Shown here piece after piece: positions 20,823 through 31,245 of a DNA stretch of 64,000 nucleotides. The notes under the pieces were generated by a model. That model saw only the letters and a list, made by a program, of their open reading frames with translations. It was not told the DNA's origin and searched no databases. Source of the DNA: Ochotona curzoniae (taxonomy: Eukaryota > Chordata > Mammalia > Lagomorpha > Ochotonidae); assembly GCF_017591425.1 (NCBI RefSeq), contig NW_024466599.1:25086001-25150000 (forward strand), in the 5' to 3' direction. Each line of letters starts with the position of its first letter. The stretch's first letter is position 1. Position numbers and translations under genes: made by a program.

Positions 20823-20924
20823 TAAAGCAGGAAGAGAACTAAAAGGAAAAATATCCTTTCTTAGAATTTCTTTTTTGCTATTTCCCTGATTTTTGTCATC
20901 TGAATTAATTCCTTTCTTTATATA

Positions 20925-21073
20925 TTTTTAAATAGAGATTTGAGAGTTTCTTTCTCCCAGTGATTGCAATGGCCCAGATTGAGCCAGGCTGAAGCCAGGA
21001 ACTAGAAGCAAGAAGTTAGGAACCAGGAGTTAAATCTAGAGTTCCCTCTTGTGTGGCAGGGATCCAACACTTG

Positions 21074-21106
<33 letters not shown>

Positions 21107-21235
21107 GCCTTTCCCAGGACATTCAACAGGGAGCTGGATCAGAAGCAGAGCAGTAAGGGCCTGAGTCGAAGCCCTCATGGAATGTAGGACTCATAGGAAG
21201 GTGCTTTATCTACTTGCCCACAATGCCAGCTCCCC
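20925..21235 (-). mobile_element. C-SINE, antisense, with internal ATT repeat
   Basis: 'GAGAGTTTCTTTCTCCCAG', 'GAAGCCAGGAACTAG', 'GCCTTTCCCAGGACATTC', 'GGGAGCTGGATCAGAAG' and a 'CACAATGCCAGCTCC' head occur in antisense order. An (ATT)n tract interrupts it. Confidence 0.75.
21075..21106. repeat. (ATT)n microsatellite
   Basis: About ten ATT units in a row, inside the antisense SINE. Confidence 0.95.
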
Positions 21236-21339
21236 AATGTATTTTTTAAATTGCCTCATTTCTATTTGTCACCCAATGTGATTATACCTCTTCCCTTTTT
21301 ATCACTTTAACTTAGTTTCCATTTCCAAACCATTTTTGG

Positions 21340-21445
21340 CAGGTAAGTGTTTGGCACTTTGTTAGGATATTTTGGGGATAACTACAGCCCATGCTAGAAA
21401 GCCTGGGTTTGAATTCTAGACCATTTCTCCTGATATAGGAAATGC
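21340..21445 (+). mobile_element. C-SINE 5' head fragment
   Basis: 'AGGTAAGTGTTTGGCACTTTG' then 'GAAAGCCTGGGTTTGAATTC' show the tRNA-like A- and B-box parts of an older C-SINE type. The body and tail are missing. Confidence 0.6.
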
Positions 21446-22425
21446 TACTTTACCATATGTCACTACATCTTCATGCATTTAAATGTTTTTGATTATACAT
21501 ATATATATATACAAATGTATACACACATACGTATACTGTTTCACAAATTTATAGTAAGCATAAGTATTTCAATAATTATAGCCCATGTTTTATTATTAAA
21601 ATAAGAAATGTTTTCACTCTTTTCTGTTTATTTTGTTTTCAGGTTTTTCCCTCCTCTGCTCTTACACTACATCGTTGTTTTCTTCTGTGATGTTTTAGAG
21701 GCTATAAGTGATCTGATGACCTGAGAAGCAAAAACCCATGCCCATATCATAAAATTGCCGGAACTGAAGGGGCTCAATGGAAGATCATGCTCATCATACC
21801 CAAATCAGATTGCATAAGGACACTCCTGTGCTTGGATTTTGCTGTTATGTTGGCCACCCAGCCCCAACATGGTGTGCCAGGATTCTGCAATCTTGTTAAC
21901 CACTCAAATACTTTCCTGCTCTACTTGGTGTAGGCTTTTCCCTGCCTGCCTACATTTAAGAGTGTGATGAACTCGATGTAACTATTACACATAATTGATT
22001 TCCATGACCTCCTTGTCTAAAAGTTACTACTGCTGGTGAAAAGCAGGTTTTGGAGTATTTGTCTTTCCCTGGTGTGCACTTTTTGGCAATCTTGCATTTG
22101 ACTTTCAACTTGATGTCACAAGTTCTACTAAAAAAGGATAAAATGGGGATCTTGTGATTCAGTAGGGGTTACTTTTGCTCTGCTTTCCAAACTCATATCT
22201 ATCCCATCTTTTCCCATGCATTTGCATGAATGATAGGAAAATTAAACCCTATATTTAGAATATCCAAATCGATTAAACTGCAAGTTGACTATTTTATTTT
22301 CGACAAATTTTGAAATTCATTATTTTCACTAATATTCATTTTCCACAGACTTTTGGAAGACCCCTCCTATTCATAAATGCAAATATTTTGTAACAAAATA
22401 CACTTATCTTCTTACAATGTTATTT
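21446..22425. other. Single-copy DNA
   Basis: It has a TA-rich tract at 21,495-21,535. No gene is visible. Confidence 0.5.
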
Positions 22426-22429
22426 ACTT

Positions 22430-22715
22430 ACTGATTATTTGTTTGCTTTTTTAAGAGAAGAGAACTAGACAGAACTCCCCTCTGCTTGCTTACTTTTCAA
22501 ATGTCCCCAAATGGCCAGCTGCTTTGGAAGGGCTGGGCTGGCACCAACTGGTCAGAAACCAGCAACCAAGGTCTCCAATGTTGGAAAAAGGATCTGGACA
22601 ATTTGGCCATCATCTGCCTCCCAGGTTCTGCAATACCAGGAAGCTCTAACAAAGACAGGAAGAACTTGAACCCAAGTGTTGTGTCCTTAAATACTGAACT
22701 GAACAACTACTCCCT
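22430..22715 (-). mobile_element. Old C-SINE, antisense
   Basis: 'TTTTTTAAGAGAAGAGAAC', 'CCCCAAATGGCCAGCTGC', 'GAAACCAGCAACCAAGGTC' and 'GAACTTGAACCCAAGTG' follow the antisense order with heavy divergence. Confidence 0.6.
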
Positions 22716-22871
22716 AAAACTGCCTTTCGGTTTCATGTGTACATGAATTTTTTCAAGTAGTTTCATCTTTTTTTGAGATGTAATTTTGAATAAGATGGTG
22801 CCTATCATGCCAATTCCTGACCTTCAGTGGCTCTGGTAATCATTTCTTAACTTTGCTCCATGTAACATCAA

Positions 22872-23110
22872 TTTAAAAAAAATTTTTTTTTAAATTTTGA
22901 AAGAGAGAGAGAGCAGAGAGACAGGCAATAAAGATCTTCACCCCTTGGCTCCCTCGCCAGACGCCCATGGTAGCTGGAGTTGGGTCAGGCAGAATCAAGG
23001 ATCCAGGACTCCAGGCAGGTCTCCCACATGGTCAGAGAGGCAGCTCCTCGAGCTAGCACTGATGCATTCCGGGACTCAAAATATTGCAGGGAATTCAAGA
23101 CACAGCAGCA
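22872..23110 (-). mobile_element. C-SINE, antisense, truncated
   Basis: A T-rich tail (22,876-22,898) is followed by AGAGAGAGAGAGCAGAGAG, AAAGATCTTCACCCC, 'CCCATGGTAGCTGGAGTTGG' and 'GCAGGTCTCCCACATGG'. The 5' part is cut where the LTR-like sequence starts. Confidence 0.75.
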
Positions 23111-23134
23111 ACCTCTTTCCCTGTCTCACAGGTA

Positions 23135-23495
23135 TGAAGAATTTTCATGAAGACAACTCTAGTTTGCAAAGCAGGTTTTGTTCAGGAAAAAGGCAAGAAG
23201 ACTCCTGCCCTAGTGACAGGAGGGGGCTCCATGAGAGGAAAGACCTGAGGAAATCTAAGAGAAAAAGAGAAATCTCTTGCCATAGTGGCAAGACGGGGCT
23301 CCAGGGAATGAAAGACCCGGGGTAATGGTGAAGATGCTGTCTTTTATGCACCATCTCCAGGGAGTCAACGTGGCACCTTGCCCAGAACCAAACGACATCA
23401 GAAGGTGGGACTGGTGGCTTCCTCCTCCCATTCTGATGATGCTAAGAGAGGGGAGTTGATGCTGATTCTGTTTTTGGGGAGAAGCAGAATTTTAC
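23135..23495 (-). mobile_element. Probable ERV LTR, antisense
   Basis: On the minus strand there is a U3-like segment, a TATA-like GCATAAAAGAC (plus-strand 23,339-23,349) and a transcribed-like part with two 50-bp direct repeats. The interval can be read as TG...CA (TGAAGAATTTT at the left, GAATTTTACA at the right), with partly inverted ends. No matching target duplication was found and no internal retroviral region exists. It could instead be an unclassified non-autonomous element. Confidence 0.5.
23201..23322. repeat. Imperfect tandem repeat with hairpins (2 x 50 bp, period 72)
   Basis: Units 23,201-23,250 and 23,273-23,322 align without gaps. Each begins with an inverted repeat: stem CTCCTG/CAGGAG at 23,202-23,222, and a perfect 7-bp stem TCTTGCC/GGCAAGA at 23,275-23,293 with a 5-nt loop. 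A C:G pair in one is a T:A pair in the other. Confidence 0.8.
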
Positions 23496-23631
23496 ATTTT
23501 AAAAGGTAACTTCACTAGGGACCAGAGATCCTAACTGCCCACTATCCTATCTGACAACTCACATTTGCAAAATGTTGTAATTGGAGGCACAGTTGGGTCT
23601 TAAACCCATGTACTCAGATCACTTCCTTTTT
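23496..23631. other. Short single-copy spacer with left SINE duplication
   Basis: It ends with CAGATCACTTCCTTTTT (23,615-23,631), the left copy of the next SINE's target duplication. Confidence 0.7.
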
Positions 23632-23940
23632 AAGATTTATTTTATTTTTATAGGAAACTCAGATATACAGAGAGGAAGTTATTCTGTCCAATGATTCACT
23701 CTCCAAGCAGCTACAACTGCCAAAGCTGTGCCGATCCAAAGCCAGATTCCAGGAGCCTCTTCTGGGCCTCCCACAATGGTGCAGGGTCCCAAGGCTTTGG
23801 ACCATCCTGGACTGCTTTCCCAGGCCACAGGCAGGAAGCTGGATGGCAAGCAGGGGGGCTGAGGTTAGAACAGGTGCCCATATGGGATCTCGGTGCATGC
23901 AAGGTGAGGACTATAGTTGCTAGTCTACCATGCTAGGTCC
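23632..23940 (-). mobile_element. C-SINE, antisense, with 17-bp target-site duplication
   Basis: It runs from 'AAGATTTATTTTATTTTTAT' through 'CCAGGAGCCTCTTCTGGG', 'TTGGACCATCCTGGACTGC', 'GTGCCCATATGGGATC' to a 'CTAGGTCC' head. The right flank CAGATCACTTCATTTTT (23,941-23,957) repeats the left flank with one mismatch. This is among the clearest insertions in the window. Confidence 0.97.
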
Positions 23941-24091
23941 CAGATCACTTCATTTTTAAAATCATTGTGCTATCAAACACCTTGAATATTATAAATGTTT
24001 TGCGAATGTGACTCTACATTAACTGCACCAAAGTCTTTCTTAAGTAGATATACTTAAAGCTACTAAACAGTCAATACCGTAGTGGAAAGTT

Positions 24092-24413
24092 GTGGACACG
24101 ATAGCCTAGCAGTTAAGTACTTGCCTTGTGCATGCCAGAATCCCATATGGGTGCTGCTGGTTCTAATCCCAGCAGGCCCGTTTCCCATCCAGCTCCCTGT
24201 TTGTGGCCTGGAAAAGCAGTTGAGGAAGGCCCAAAGCTTTGGGACCTTGCCTCCTACATGGGAGACCTGGCAGAGGCTCTTGGTTCCTGGCTTCGGTTTG
24301 GCTCAGCTCCAACCATTGTGTCCGCTTGGAGAGTGAATCAGCTGAGAGAAGATCTTCCTCTCTGTCTCTCTTTCTCTCTATATATCTGACTTTCCAATAA
24401 TTTTTTTTAAAGT
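24092..24413 (+). mobile_element. C-SINE, sense
   Basis: 'GACACGATAGCCTAGCAGTT', 'CCATATGGGTGCTGCTGG', 'CATCCAGCTCCCTGTTTGTGG', 'GAGTGAATCAGCTGAGAG' and 'CTCTATATATCTGACTTTCC' appear in order. It lies 150 bp from the antisense SINE at 23,632-23,940. Confidence 0.92.
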
Positions 24414-25800
24414 GTGAACATAGAGAAAGTACACAAGCATAACACATATGATGGCACTATAGGGAAGATTCTTTTTATTGTTTGCATTTTTTTTCATTTT
24501 TGTTTTTAAAATTTGATGCTTCTCTTGGGTTTTCTTAAGATATAGTACACCTGCATAATGCCGTTAACAGCCCTTTGCCTTATCACTACCTTTTCTTTGC
24601 AAGCCTTGAATTCATTGTTCTGCTTCTCTTACCTTCTCTGGTTCTTTTCCAGCAAACACACATGTTGGAGGCACTCTATTTTCAATTTACTTTAAACCTC
24701 TGACTCCACTCTGAATTTTCCTGCTCCTCTTTCAACTTGAGCTAGGCTGTCGAAACTACTTATTGAATGCCTGCTGTGAAAAGATACAAAAAGCATCCAG
24801 GCAACATTTTCTTTTCTTGAAGGATGTAAAATCCACTTGTTGAAAGAGAACATACATCCCCATTTAAGGCATCTAAAACATGTTCCAAAATCTAAAATAA
24901 ACACATGAATTTAGTGTAACTATTATGTGCACTTCGAGCAAATAGAACTCTGTTTAAAACAGAATGCGATGAATTAGGCAATTCCTCCTAAGCCTGAGAA
25001 CTTCAGCTCTCAATCAAGTATCATAGCATCTTTTTATAGCCAATATTTTATGGCACCACATTATTATTCTGAAAAAGTCATTCATAATAAAACCTAACAA
25101 TGAACATAATCTCAAGAAATTATCTGAAACAGAAAGGAAAATAAGGTAAAAATAGAATTAAATCCTAAACATCAGAATAGGACTGAGCAGACCCATGTGT
25201 ACTAGAAGTTAGAGTCAACCATTGTTTCTGTATGTGACAGCCAAAGATGTGTCACTGACAAGAAAATTAGGAACGACATGACAGACAAGTGATTTCCCAA
25301 GTGGAAACCGATTCTTGGTAATACACACAGGAAAAGAAATTTTCCTTTGTTCTTTATGCTAGTTACACTCATGAAAAACATCAATGTGTATGACAACAGA
25401 AACTTTATAAAAACAACCTAATAAAACTTTGGTTTTCTATATTTAAGATATTTAAATTCTGGTCTCAAATAATTAGCAACAGTATCTCTATGTATACATA
25501 GAAATTCAAATATGGTATTATTCAAATATGATGAGGTCTTGGAACATCCTTTCTTGTGCAAAATATGTTCCCACACTGCAAGTATAATATTCTGCCACTC
25601 AAAACCTGTCCAACCACAGGATACCTGAAAGTACTTTCACATATTCGTAAAACCAGCCTTTAGGGAGGGCATTACACCTTATGAGAATAAATTGACAGTG
25701 TAAGAACAGACAAATCTTTAATCAGAAATGGTCCAAGCATTACAGAAACACCTTTGAATTCATTCATCTCCCTATACTTGCATCAAAATCCTATGAGAGG
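24414..25800. other. Single-copy DNA
   Basis: No gene or transposon is recognised over 1.4 kb. It ends with AATCCTATGAGAGG (25,787-25,800), the left flank of the next SINE. Confidence 0.55.
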
Positions 25801-26161
25801 GCCTGGCGTGGTGGCCTAGCAGCTGAAGTCCTTGCCTTGAACGCCCAGGATGCCATATGGGTTCCGGTTCTAATCCTGACAGCCTTGCTTCCCATCCAGC
25901 TCCCTGCTTGTGGCCTGGGAAAGCAGCCCAGGATGGCCCAAAGCCTTGGGTCTCTGCACCCGCGTGGGAGACCTGGAAGAGCTCCTAGCTTCTGGCTTTG
26001 GATCAGTGCACCTTGGGCTGTTGTGACTGCTTGGGGAGTGAATCATTGGAGGGAAGATCTTCCTCTCTGTCTCTCCTCCTCTCTCTCTCTCTCTCTATCT
26101 ATCTACATATATATATACATAAATACATAAATAAAGAAATAAATACAAAAATTTTTTTATA
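25801..26161 (+). mobile_element. C-SINE, sense, complete with target-site duplication
   Basis: This is the best reference copy: 'GCCTGGCGTGGTGGCCTAGC' head (tRNA-like A box), 'GCCATATGGGTTCCGGTTC' B box, 'TTCCCATCCAGCTCCCTGC', 'CAGGATGGCCCAAAGCC', 'TGGGGAGTGAATCATTGG' and a tail where CT, CTAT, AT and AAAT microsatellites follow each other (26,073-26,160). The right flank AATCATATGGGAG (26,162-26,174) repeats 25,787-25,799 with two mismatches. Confidence 0.96.
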
Positions 26162-26221
26162 AATCATATGGGAGAACTTCAGATTTACCTGTTAACACAG
26201 AATTACATAGACCTGAAAAGC

Positions 26222-26425
26222 ATAATAAACACTCCATGAATATTAATTTTTAATAAAGCACATAAACAATTATTTAGCATAGTCATTCCTATTACTTCCA
26301 CACTAAAGATTAGAAAATTAATGCTTTAAGAGGTTAAATGATTTACCCTGTTCACACAACTAATAAACACATAAGTGAAAATTCATATCTGGTGGTTTTG
26401 GCTTCCTGCTATGCAGCAAATATAC
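26222..26425 (+). mobile_element. MIR relic
   Basis: 'TTAGAAAATTAATGCTTTAAG', 'AGGTTAAATGATTTACCC', 'GTTCACACAACTAATAAAC' match the MIR order 'GAGGAAACTGAGGC...GAGGTTAAGTGACTTGCCC...GTCACACAGCTAGTAAG'. Confidence 0.7.
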
Positions 26426-26684
26426 AGACCCCAACCTCAATCATTTCCATTCAATGTATCTGGAATAGAGACAGGAAAATACTCATATATATGAGTAAGG
26501 TTTCCTCATACACTGAAGCAACAAAAGAAGCTATACCAAATTGCAATTTTTTACTTCTTAAGTTTATAATATATAAAACGGCCACAGACAATGTATTTCG
26601 AGCATCCGAAGATGCCCAGATTGGTGTTCAAACCTGTGGAGCGTGAGATAGACCTAGCGCAATGAGTGATCTTTAAAGGAAATA

Positions 26685-26945
26685 AAGGGATTGTGGCGTA
26701 GACGGTAAGGCTGTTGGCTTTGACACCAGCACTAGCTCAGATGAGAAGCAGTCCCTCCACTTCCAATCCAGCTCTTGATGATGGTCTGGAAAAGCAGTGG
26801 AAGACAGAATAAGTGCTTGAGGGCCTGCGACCCCCGTGTGAAACCTAGATGAGTCTCCTGGCTTCGGCATGGCTCAGCAGAGGCTGTTTCAGCCATCTGG
26901 AGAGTGACCGAGTGCAGCTTTGACTTTCAAATCAACTAATATGTC
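26685..26945 (+). mobile_element. C-SINE, sense, diverged
   Basis: 'GGGATTGTGGCGTAGACGG' is a clear tRNA-like head. 'CACTTCCAATCCAGCTC', 'GGTCTGGAAAAGCAGTGG' and 'ATCTGGAGAGTGACCGAG' follow. The copy ends before an (AAAG)n tail at about 26,951-26,973. Confidence 0.82.
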
Positions 26946-26994
26946 TTCTAAAAACGAAAGAAAGAAAGAAAGGAACTTGAAAATATGTCATTGC

Positions 26995-27140
26995 AAAAAT
27001 TAAAAGTAAGCAAAGGAGGAGAGGATGAGAGCAAAGAGAGGTGGGAAGGATAGGCTGGGAATGTCCTTGTTTTCTTCCAACTGTATATATAAAATATAGG
27101 AAATTTGTTCCCTTCATATAAATAAAAAAATTTAAAGAAA
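26995..27140 (+). mobile_element. L1 3'UTR-like tail (tentative)
   Basis: A G/A-rich segment 'GGAGGAGAGGATGAGAGC', 'GGTGGGAAGGATAGGC' is followed by 'AACTGTATATATAAAATATAG' and 'CATATAAATAAAAAAAT', like the G-rich L1 3'UTR and its A-rich end. No ORF2 sequence is attached. Confidence 0.4.
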
Positions 27141-27520
27141 TACAGTGTAATTCACATAGGTACTTTAAATTATTCAAGAATTTACATTGAAAAAGGAAAG
27201 TAAAATTAATTACAAGAATAGGATTCAACCAACAGATGTAAAATATTAACTTACCAATATGTAAACAACATAAAATTAAGATATTTAAAAATTTTCACAC
27301 AAAATCCTTGCTATCTATTGTGTGTTTCACGTTACATCACATTTTTAATCTTAGTGACATCTTAAGATTCTCAGATTCCCAAATCCTAACATTAATATAA
27401 GCCTTATTATATACATCAATATATGAAAGTTTTATGACTAAATTCTATACCAAGAAAACTTAAACTCTTAGATATTTTAATAAGGAGTTGAAAAAAATCA
27501 AGCAAAATTATTTTTTATAA
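27141..27520. other. AT-rich single-copy DNA
   Basis: No feature is recognised. Confidence 0.5.
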
Positions 27521-27521
27521 T

Positions 27522-27853
27522 TTTTTTTAAAGATTTATCTTATTTTTACTACAGTCAGATATACAGAGAGGAAGAGAGACAGAGAGGAAGATCTTCCCTC
27601 CAACGACTCACTCCCAAATGACCACAACGGTCAGAAGGGAGCCAATGCCAGGTGCCAGGAGCCAGGAGGTTCTTCCTGGTCTTCCACGCGGGTGCATGGT
27701 CCCAAGGCTTTGGGCCATCCTGAACTGCTTTCCCAGGCCACAAGCAAACAGCTGGATGGAAAGCAAGGGTGCCAGGATTAGAACCAGCAACCATTTGGGG
27801 TCCCGCAATGTGCAAGGTGAGGGCTCTAGCTGTTAGGCTACAACACCGAGCCC
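27522..27853 (-). mobile_element. C-SINE, antisense, full length
   Basis: 'TTTAAAGATTTATCTTATTTT', 'GATATACAGAGAGGAAGAG', 'GAGGAAGATCTTCCCTCC', 'GGAGGTTCTTCCTGG', 'AAGGCTTTGGGCCATCC' and 'GGCTACAACACCGAGCCC' are in antisense order. The A-box side ends at the expected GGGC complement. Confidence 0.95.
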
Positions 27854-28279
27854 TCTTTTATGATTCTTTACTAAGAAAAGAGATAAAAATTTTAGCATAT
27901 AAATAATGTGCTTTGATGTATTTATATTGAAGGTCAAAATTACCTTTAAGAAAATAGTTACTCAGATTGTTCATACTGTAGAAGGAAAAGTGACAATTTC
28001 ACTCATAACAGTTGTTATATTTATTGTCAAGTCATTTTAATACCAGGCATATAAATGAATTTTGAAATCATCAGTCTGCTCTGGGACACAGTGACCACCA
28101 CAACACAACGGCGAATTTCCTTATGTGCAGATAAATCTAACAATATAATGATGAAAAAAAAAAGATAAATGAGAAAGCTTTGCAAAGTTTTCCTTGTATA
28201 ATAAGATATTATCTCCATTTATAAACATCTTATGAAACTTTCTTATACAAGGCAACAGAAGTCCATTAGATCCGTTAGG
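27854..28279. other. Single-copy DNA
   Basis: No feature is recognised. Confidence 0.5.
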
Positions 28280-28990
28280 CAAAAAATGTGGACTCTAAAT
28301 GCAGGCAGTAAATCCATCATCAGATCTACAGTTAGCATAAAAGCCCGGTGGGATCTTTCCTCAGCTTACTATAGCAAGAAAAAGCCGGACTCTGTTGAAG
28401 ACAGAAAAGTTTATTTGTGCACGGACCAGGTGAGCAGGGCAGGGAGCTGGAAGGGGAAAGCACTTCCACAGAGAAAGCCGAGAGGTGGGGTGCCTCTCGA
28501 AAGAGGGAGGGAAGACACCAAAGCTTTGAGGAAGGGTCTTGGGATTTTAAGCCTTCCCTAACTCCTCCTTGGTGAACAGGAACCTACAGGTAAGATGTTC
28601 CCCATTGGTGATCTCTTAACCTGTTGGAAAATGGGTGGGCAATGCTTGTGCCAACCACCTGAAGATGTGGCCAAGACTTCTGCAGGTCTGGGTGGGCTCA
28701 AGCACTTCAGTCTCCAGCCCAGAAAATAAGATGGACGTTCTATGGTCTGGAAGCAGTCATTCCAAGCATTTCACACTGATCTTCCTTATGGTGAATTTTC
28801 AAATGGATAAGCATTTTTCCTTTGTCTGGGGGAGAACTGCATTGAGTAATCTAGAGGTGTCATTCACCTTTTATTCTCCAGAATCTTCTGCAGAAAGGAA
28901 AACTGTGCAGAGTTACAATGTGGCAAGCTTAACGGACTGTAGCTCTCACAAGAACATTGAAATATATCTGCTGCTTAAATGTGCTCAACT
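28280..28990 (-). mobile_element. Probable ERV LTR, antisense
   Basis: On the minus strand a TATA-like GGCTTAAAATCCC (28,541-28,553) is followed about 130 bp later by AATAAA (plus TTTATT at 28,410-28,415) and a pyrimidine-rich U5-like segment. The block is GC-richer than its surroundings and has no ORF2 or SINE features. The borders are uncertain and no target duplication was found. It could include unique flanking DNA on either side. Confidence 0.5.
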
Positions 28991-29699
28991 TAGGACTTGA
29001 TAACCAAAGTATTCAAGGGCTGCCTCTTCAGCCGAGACTTAGGAAATGAAGAGGACGGATGTACCACACACACACACAGCTAGACACTGAAGTCATTGCT
29101 GTCAGTAAATAGAATTAAGTGAAAAAAAAAATCTTTACTGTGACTGAATTCAAGATGGTTACTGCAGCCACTTCAGAGAAAGAAAATGATGCATGGGGCA
29201 TCCACCAGGCCTACCCTTTTGTGGGTAATCTGGGACACTTCACCAAAAACAGGTGAGAATTTTTTTTAAGTAAAAATCAAAAAGTTTAATGGGGAATACA
29301 GATTATGGTTTTAAATGTTATTTAAATGATAAATGACATTTACACACACACACACACACATGCAGCATATTTTAAAAGCCTGGCCAGGATGGAGGGGTAT
29401 TATTCTGAGGCCAAAATAAAGCTGATAACTCTTGCATATTCAGAATTTGCATTCATTTTCAACTTTTATGTATTCAATAGGCTATGAATTAAAATTATTC
29501 ACATAAAGAACAGAACAGTTCTAGTGGGGTCCTAAGACTTACTGACTTAACAGATAAATCAGCAGAAAAATCTTTCCTTTTTCAGAGGAGTATTCAAATT
29601 TAATTTGAACATTGAAGAAGGGCAACTTTAACTCTTACTACGTGAACAAGAGGGATAATCCCACTCCTGTAACTAAACGGACAAGCAGAAAGATCACAG
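28991..29699. other. Unassigned DNA with CA microsatellites
   Basis: CA tracts lie at 29,067-29,081 and 29,341-29,361. 'GTGACTGAATTCAAGATGG' near 29,140 looks repeat-like but was not identified. Confidence 0.5.
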
Positions 29700-30100
29700 A
29701 AGGGACCCATAATTAAACACAAGTAAGTATTAAAGCTTCAATTGAGAGAGGACAGACATCACAGGAGACCGTGGGGAGCTTCGTGAGCCGACGCATGGAG
29801 CGCCAATATAGATTTTTACCAATGAATTCGAACAAAAATTTGAAAATGACATTAGAAAGCGATGAACGGATTCCCTCCAATACTTTGAGACATGAGCTGA
29901 GGGAGCAGTGGTCAGATTCATTTTAGCTATTTCAAGTTACAGCCCAGTAGGAGTAATTTGGATGAGAACTCGGCTCTCTCACGGTATTGAGTGATGTGTG
30001 TTGGGAATTTCCCTAGGCAGTGAGCCCCTTCTCCAAGCTCTCCTCTTCAATGCCAGAAACCTGCTAAATGCGTTAAGTTGCCAATGATTCGATGAAACTA
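29700..30100. other. CpG-enriched single-copy block
   Basis: Within 29,765-29,870 there are about nine CpGs (for example GCCGACGC and GAGCGCC), many more than in the surrounding DNA. No repeat was recognised. An NF-kappaB-type word GGGAATTTCC is at 30,003-30,012. It could be an exon of a non-coding RNA, a regulatory site or an unrecognised recent insertion. Confidence 0.3.
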
Positions 30101-31104
30101 TTATTTTATTTCATAATCCTTTCTTTTCAAGGTCATTTTACTTTCTTTCACAAATTCAAAGAAAAAACAGAGAATGTAACTCTGTAACATTACAGATGAG
30201 ACTGCCCTGCAAAAATACACCCCCAAAATCACCTTCTTGATAAATATCGAGGCTACAATTTCTAGTGCTAAATGTGTTTTGCTAATGGAATATTCAATGA
30301 GTTTTAAGACAATGTTAAAATATTATAATTCTTGCGTTATTTTTATTACAACTCATATAGTTAATATTTTAACATTCTAGTAATATTTGATGTATTTTGA
30401 TATTATAAACACTACTATAAAGCCTTGAACTACCATGCATTTTCAAACATTTCTTATTTAGAAAATAATAAGAGTGTCACTAAAATAACTAGTTTAAAGT
30501 GATTCACTAAATGAAAATATTACAGAACTGGCTCAAACCATTTCATGATTAATTGATTCTGCATTTACACATGCAGTATTACATGAAAGATAAAAGCAAT
30601 TTTCTAGATAATTCATGCTAATTTCATTATTTATTCATATTGCTTTTTTTGGTTATTTTTGTACTAATGTTATATTTAAGCCAAATTCTACTAAAGATCT
30701 TAATCTGTATCAGTCTGCATTAGATATCAGACACCTGGCAATGTTTCACTATCTTTACATCTTAGGACATAAAAATTATTTTTTTTCTTTAATTTTAACA
30801 ACTTCTTCTAGTTCTCATAACTGGAAGGTTAGTCCAAATTATGATCAATACAAAAATGACAATCTTCAGGGCAGTCTTTTCTTTCACACTGCCCCCAAAC
30901 TTCTATTCTTTCTACAAAGCCTTTGAGAATATGACACCAGAATATAAATTTTCCATTTGTTTTTGAGTATTATTGAATCTCAAATTGGTATCAGGCATAT
31001 GCACAGACTCACTGAATTCAGTCTGAAGTCTCGTAAAGTATTTGTGTAACAAGTGTTAACAAAATCATTTCTGTAATTTTGACAATATCTAGACCAACTA
31101 TTTC
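30101..31104. other. AT-rich single-copy DNA
   Basis: No gene or recognised repeat is present. The 103-codon frame at 30,615 shows no known domain. Confidence 0.5.
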
Positions 31105-31245
31105 ATAAAATTATCTAATTTAGAATTATACAACAGATATATTTTATTCTCATGAATGAGAAAACTAACACTTCAAGAGAACTATTTACATTAAAAATCA
31201 TACACTTAAAAAGTGGTAAAACTAGAAAATAAAAATTGAGTACCA
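31105..31245 (+). mobile_element. MIR relic
   Basis: 'TTATTCTCATGAATGAGAAAAC', 'TAACACTTCAAGAGAAC' and 'ATCATACACTTAAAAAGTGG' follow the MIR core order ('CCCATTTTACAGATGAGGAAAC...GAGGTTAAG...CACAGCTAGTAAGTGG'). Confidence 0.6.

Noticed and set aside
22897..23325. 142-codon frame
   Set aside because: It runs from an antisense SINE into the LTR-like element. The apparent repeats in the peptide come from the 50-bp DNA repeats.
25801..25875. tRNA gene (A- and B-box-like words)
   Set aside because: These are the tRNA-derived heads of C-SINEs, present in many copies. No cloverleaf with a complete acceptor stem is formed.
30003..30012. NF-kappaB site as a firm regulatory call
   Set aside because: A single 10-bp match is expected by chance at this window size. 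It is kept only as part of the CpG-cluster observation.
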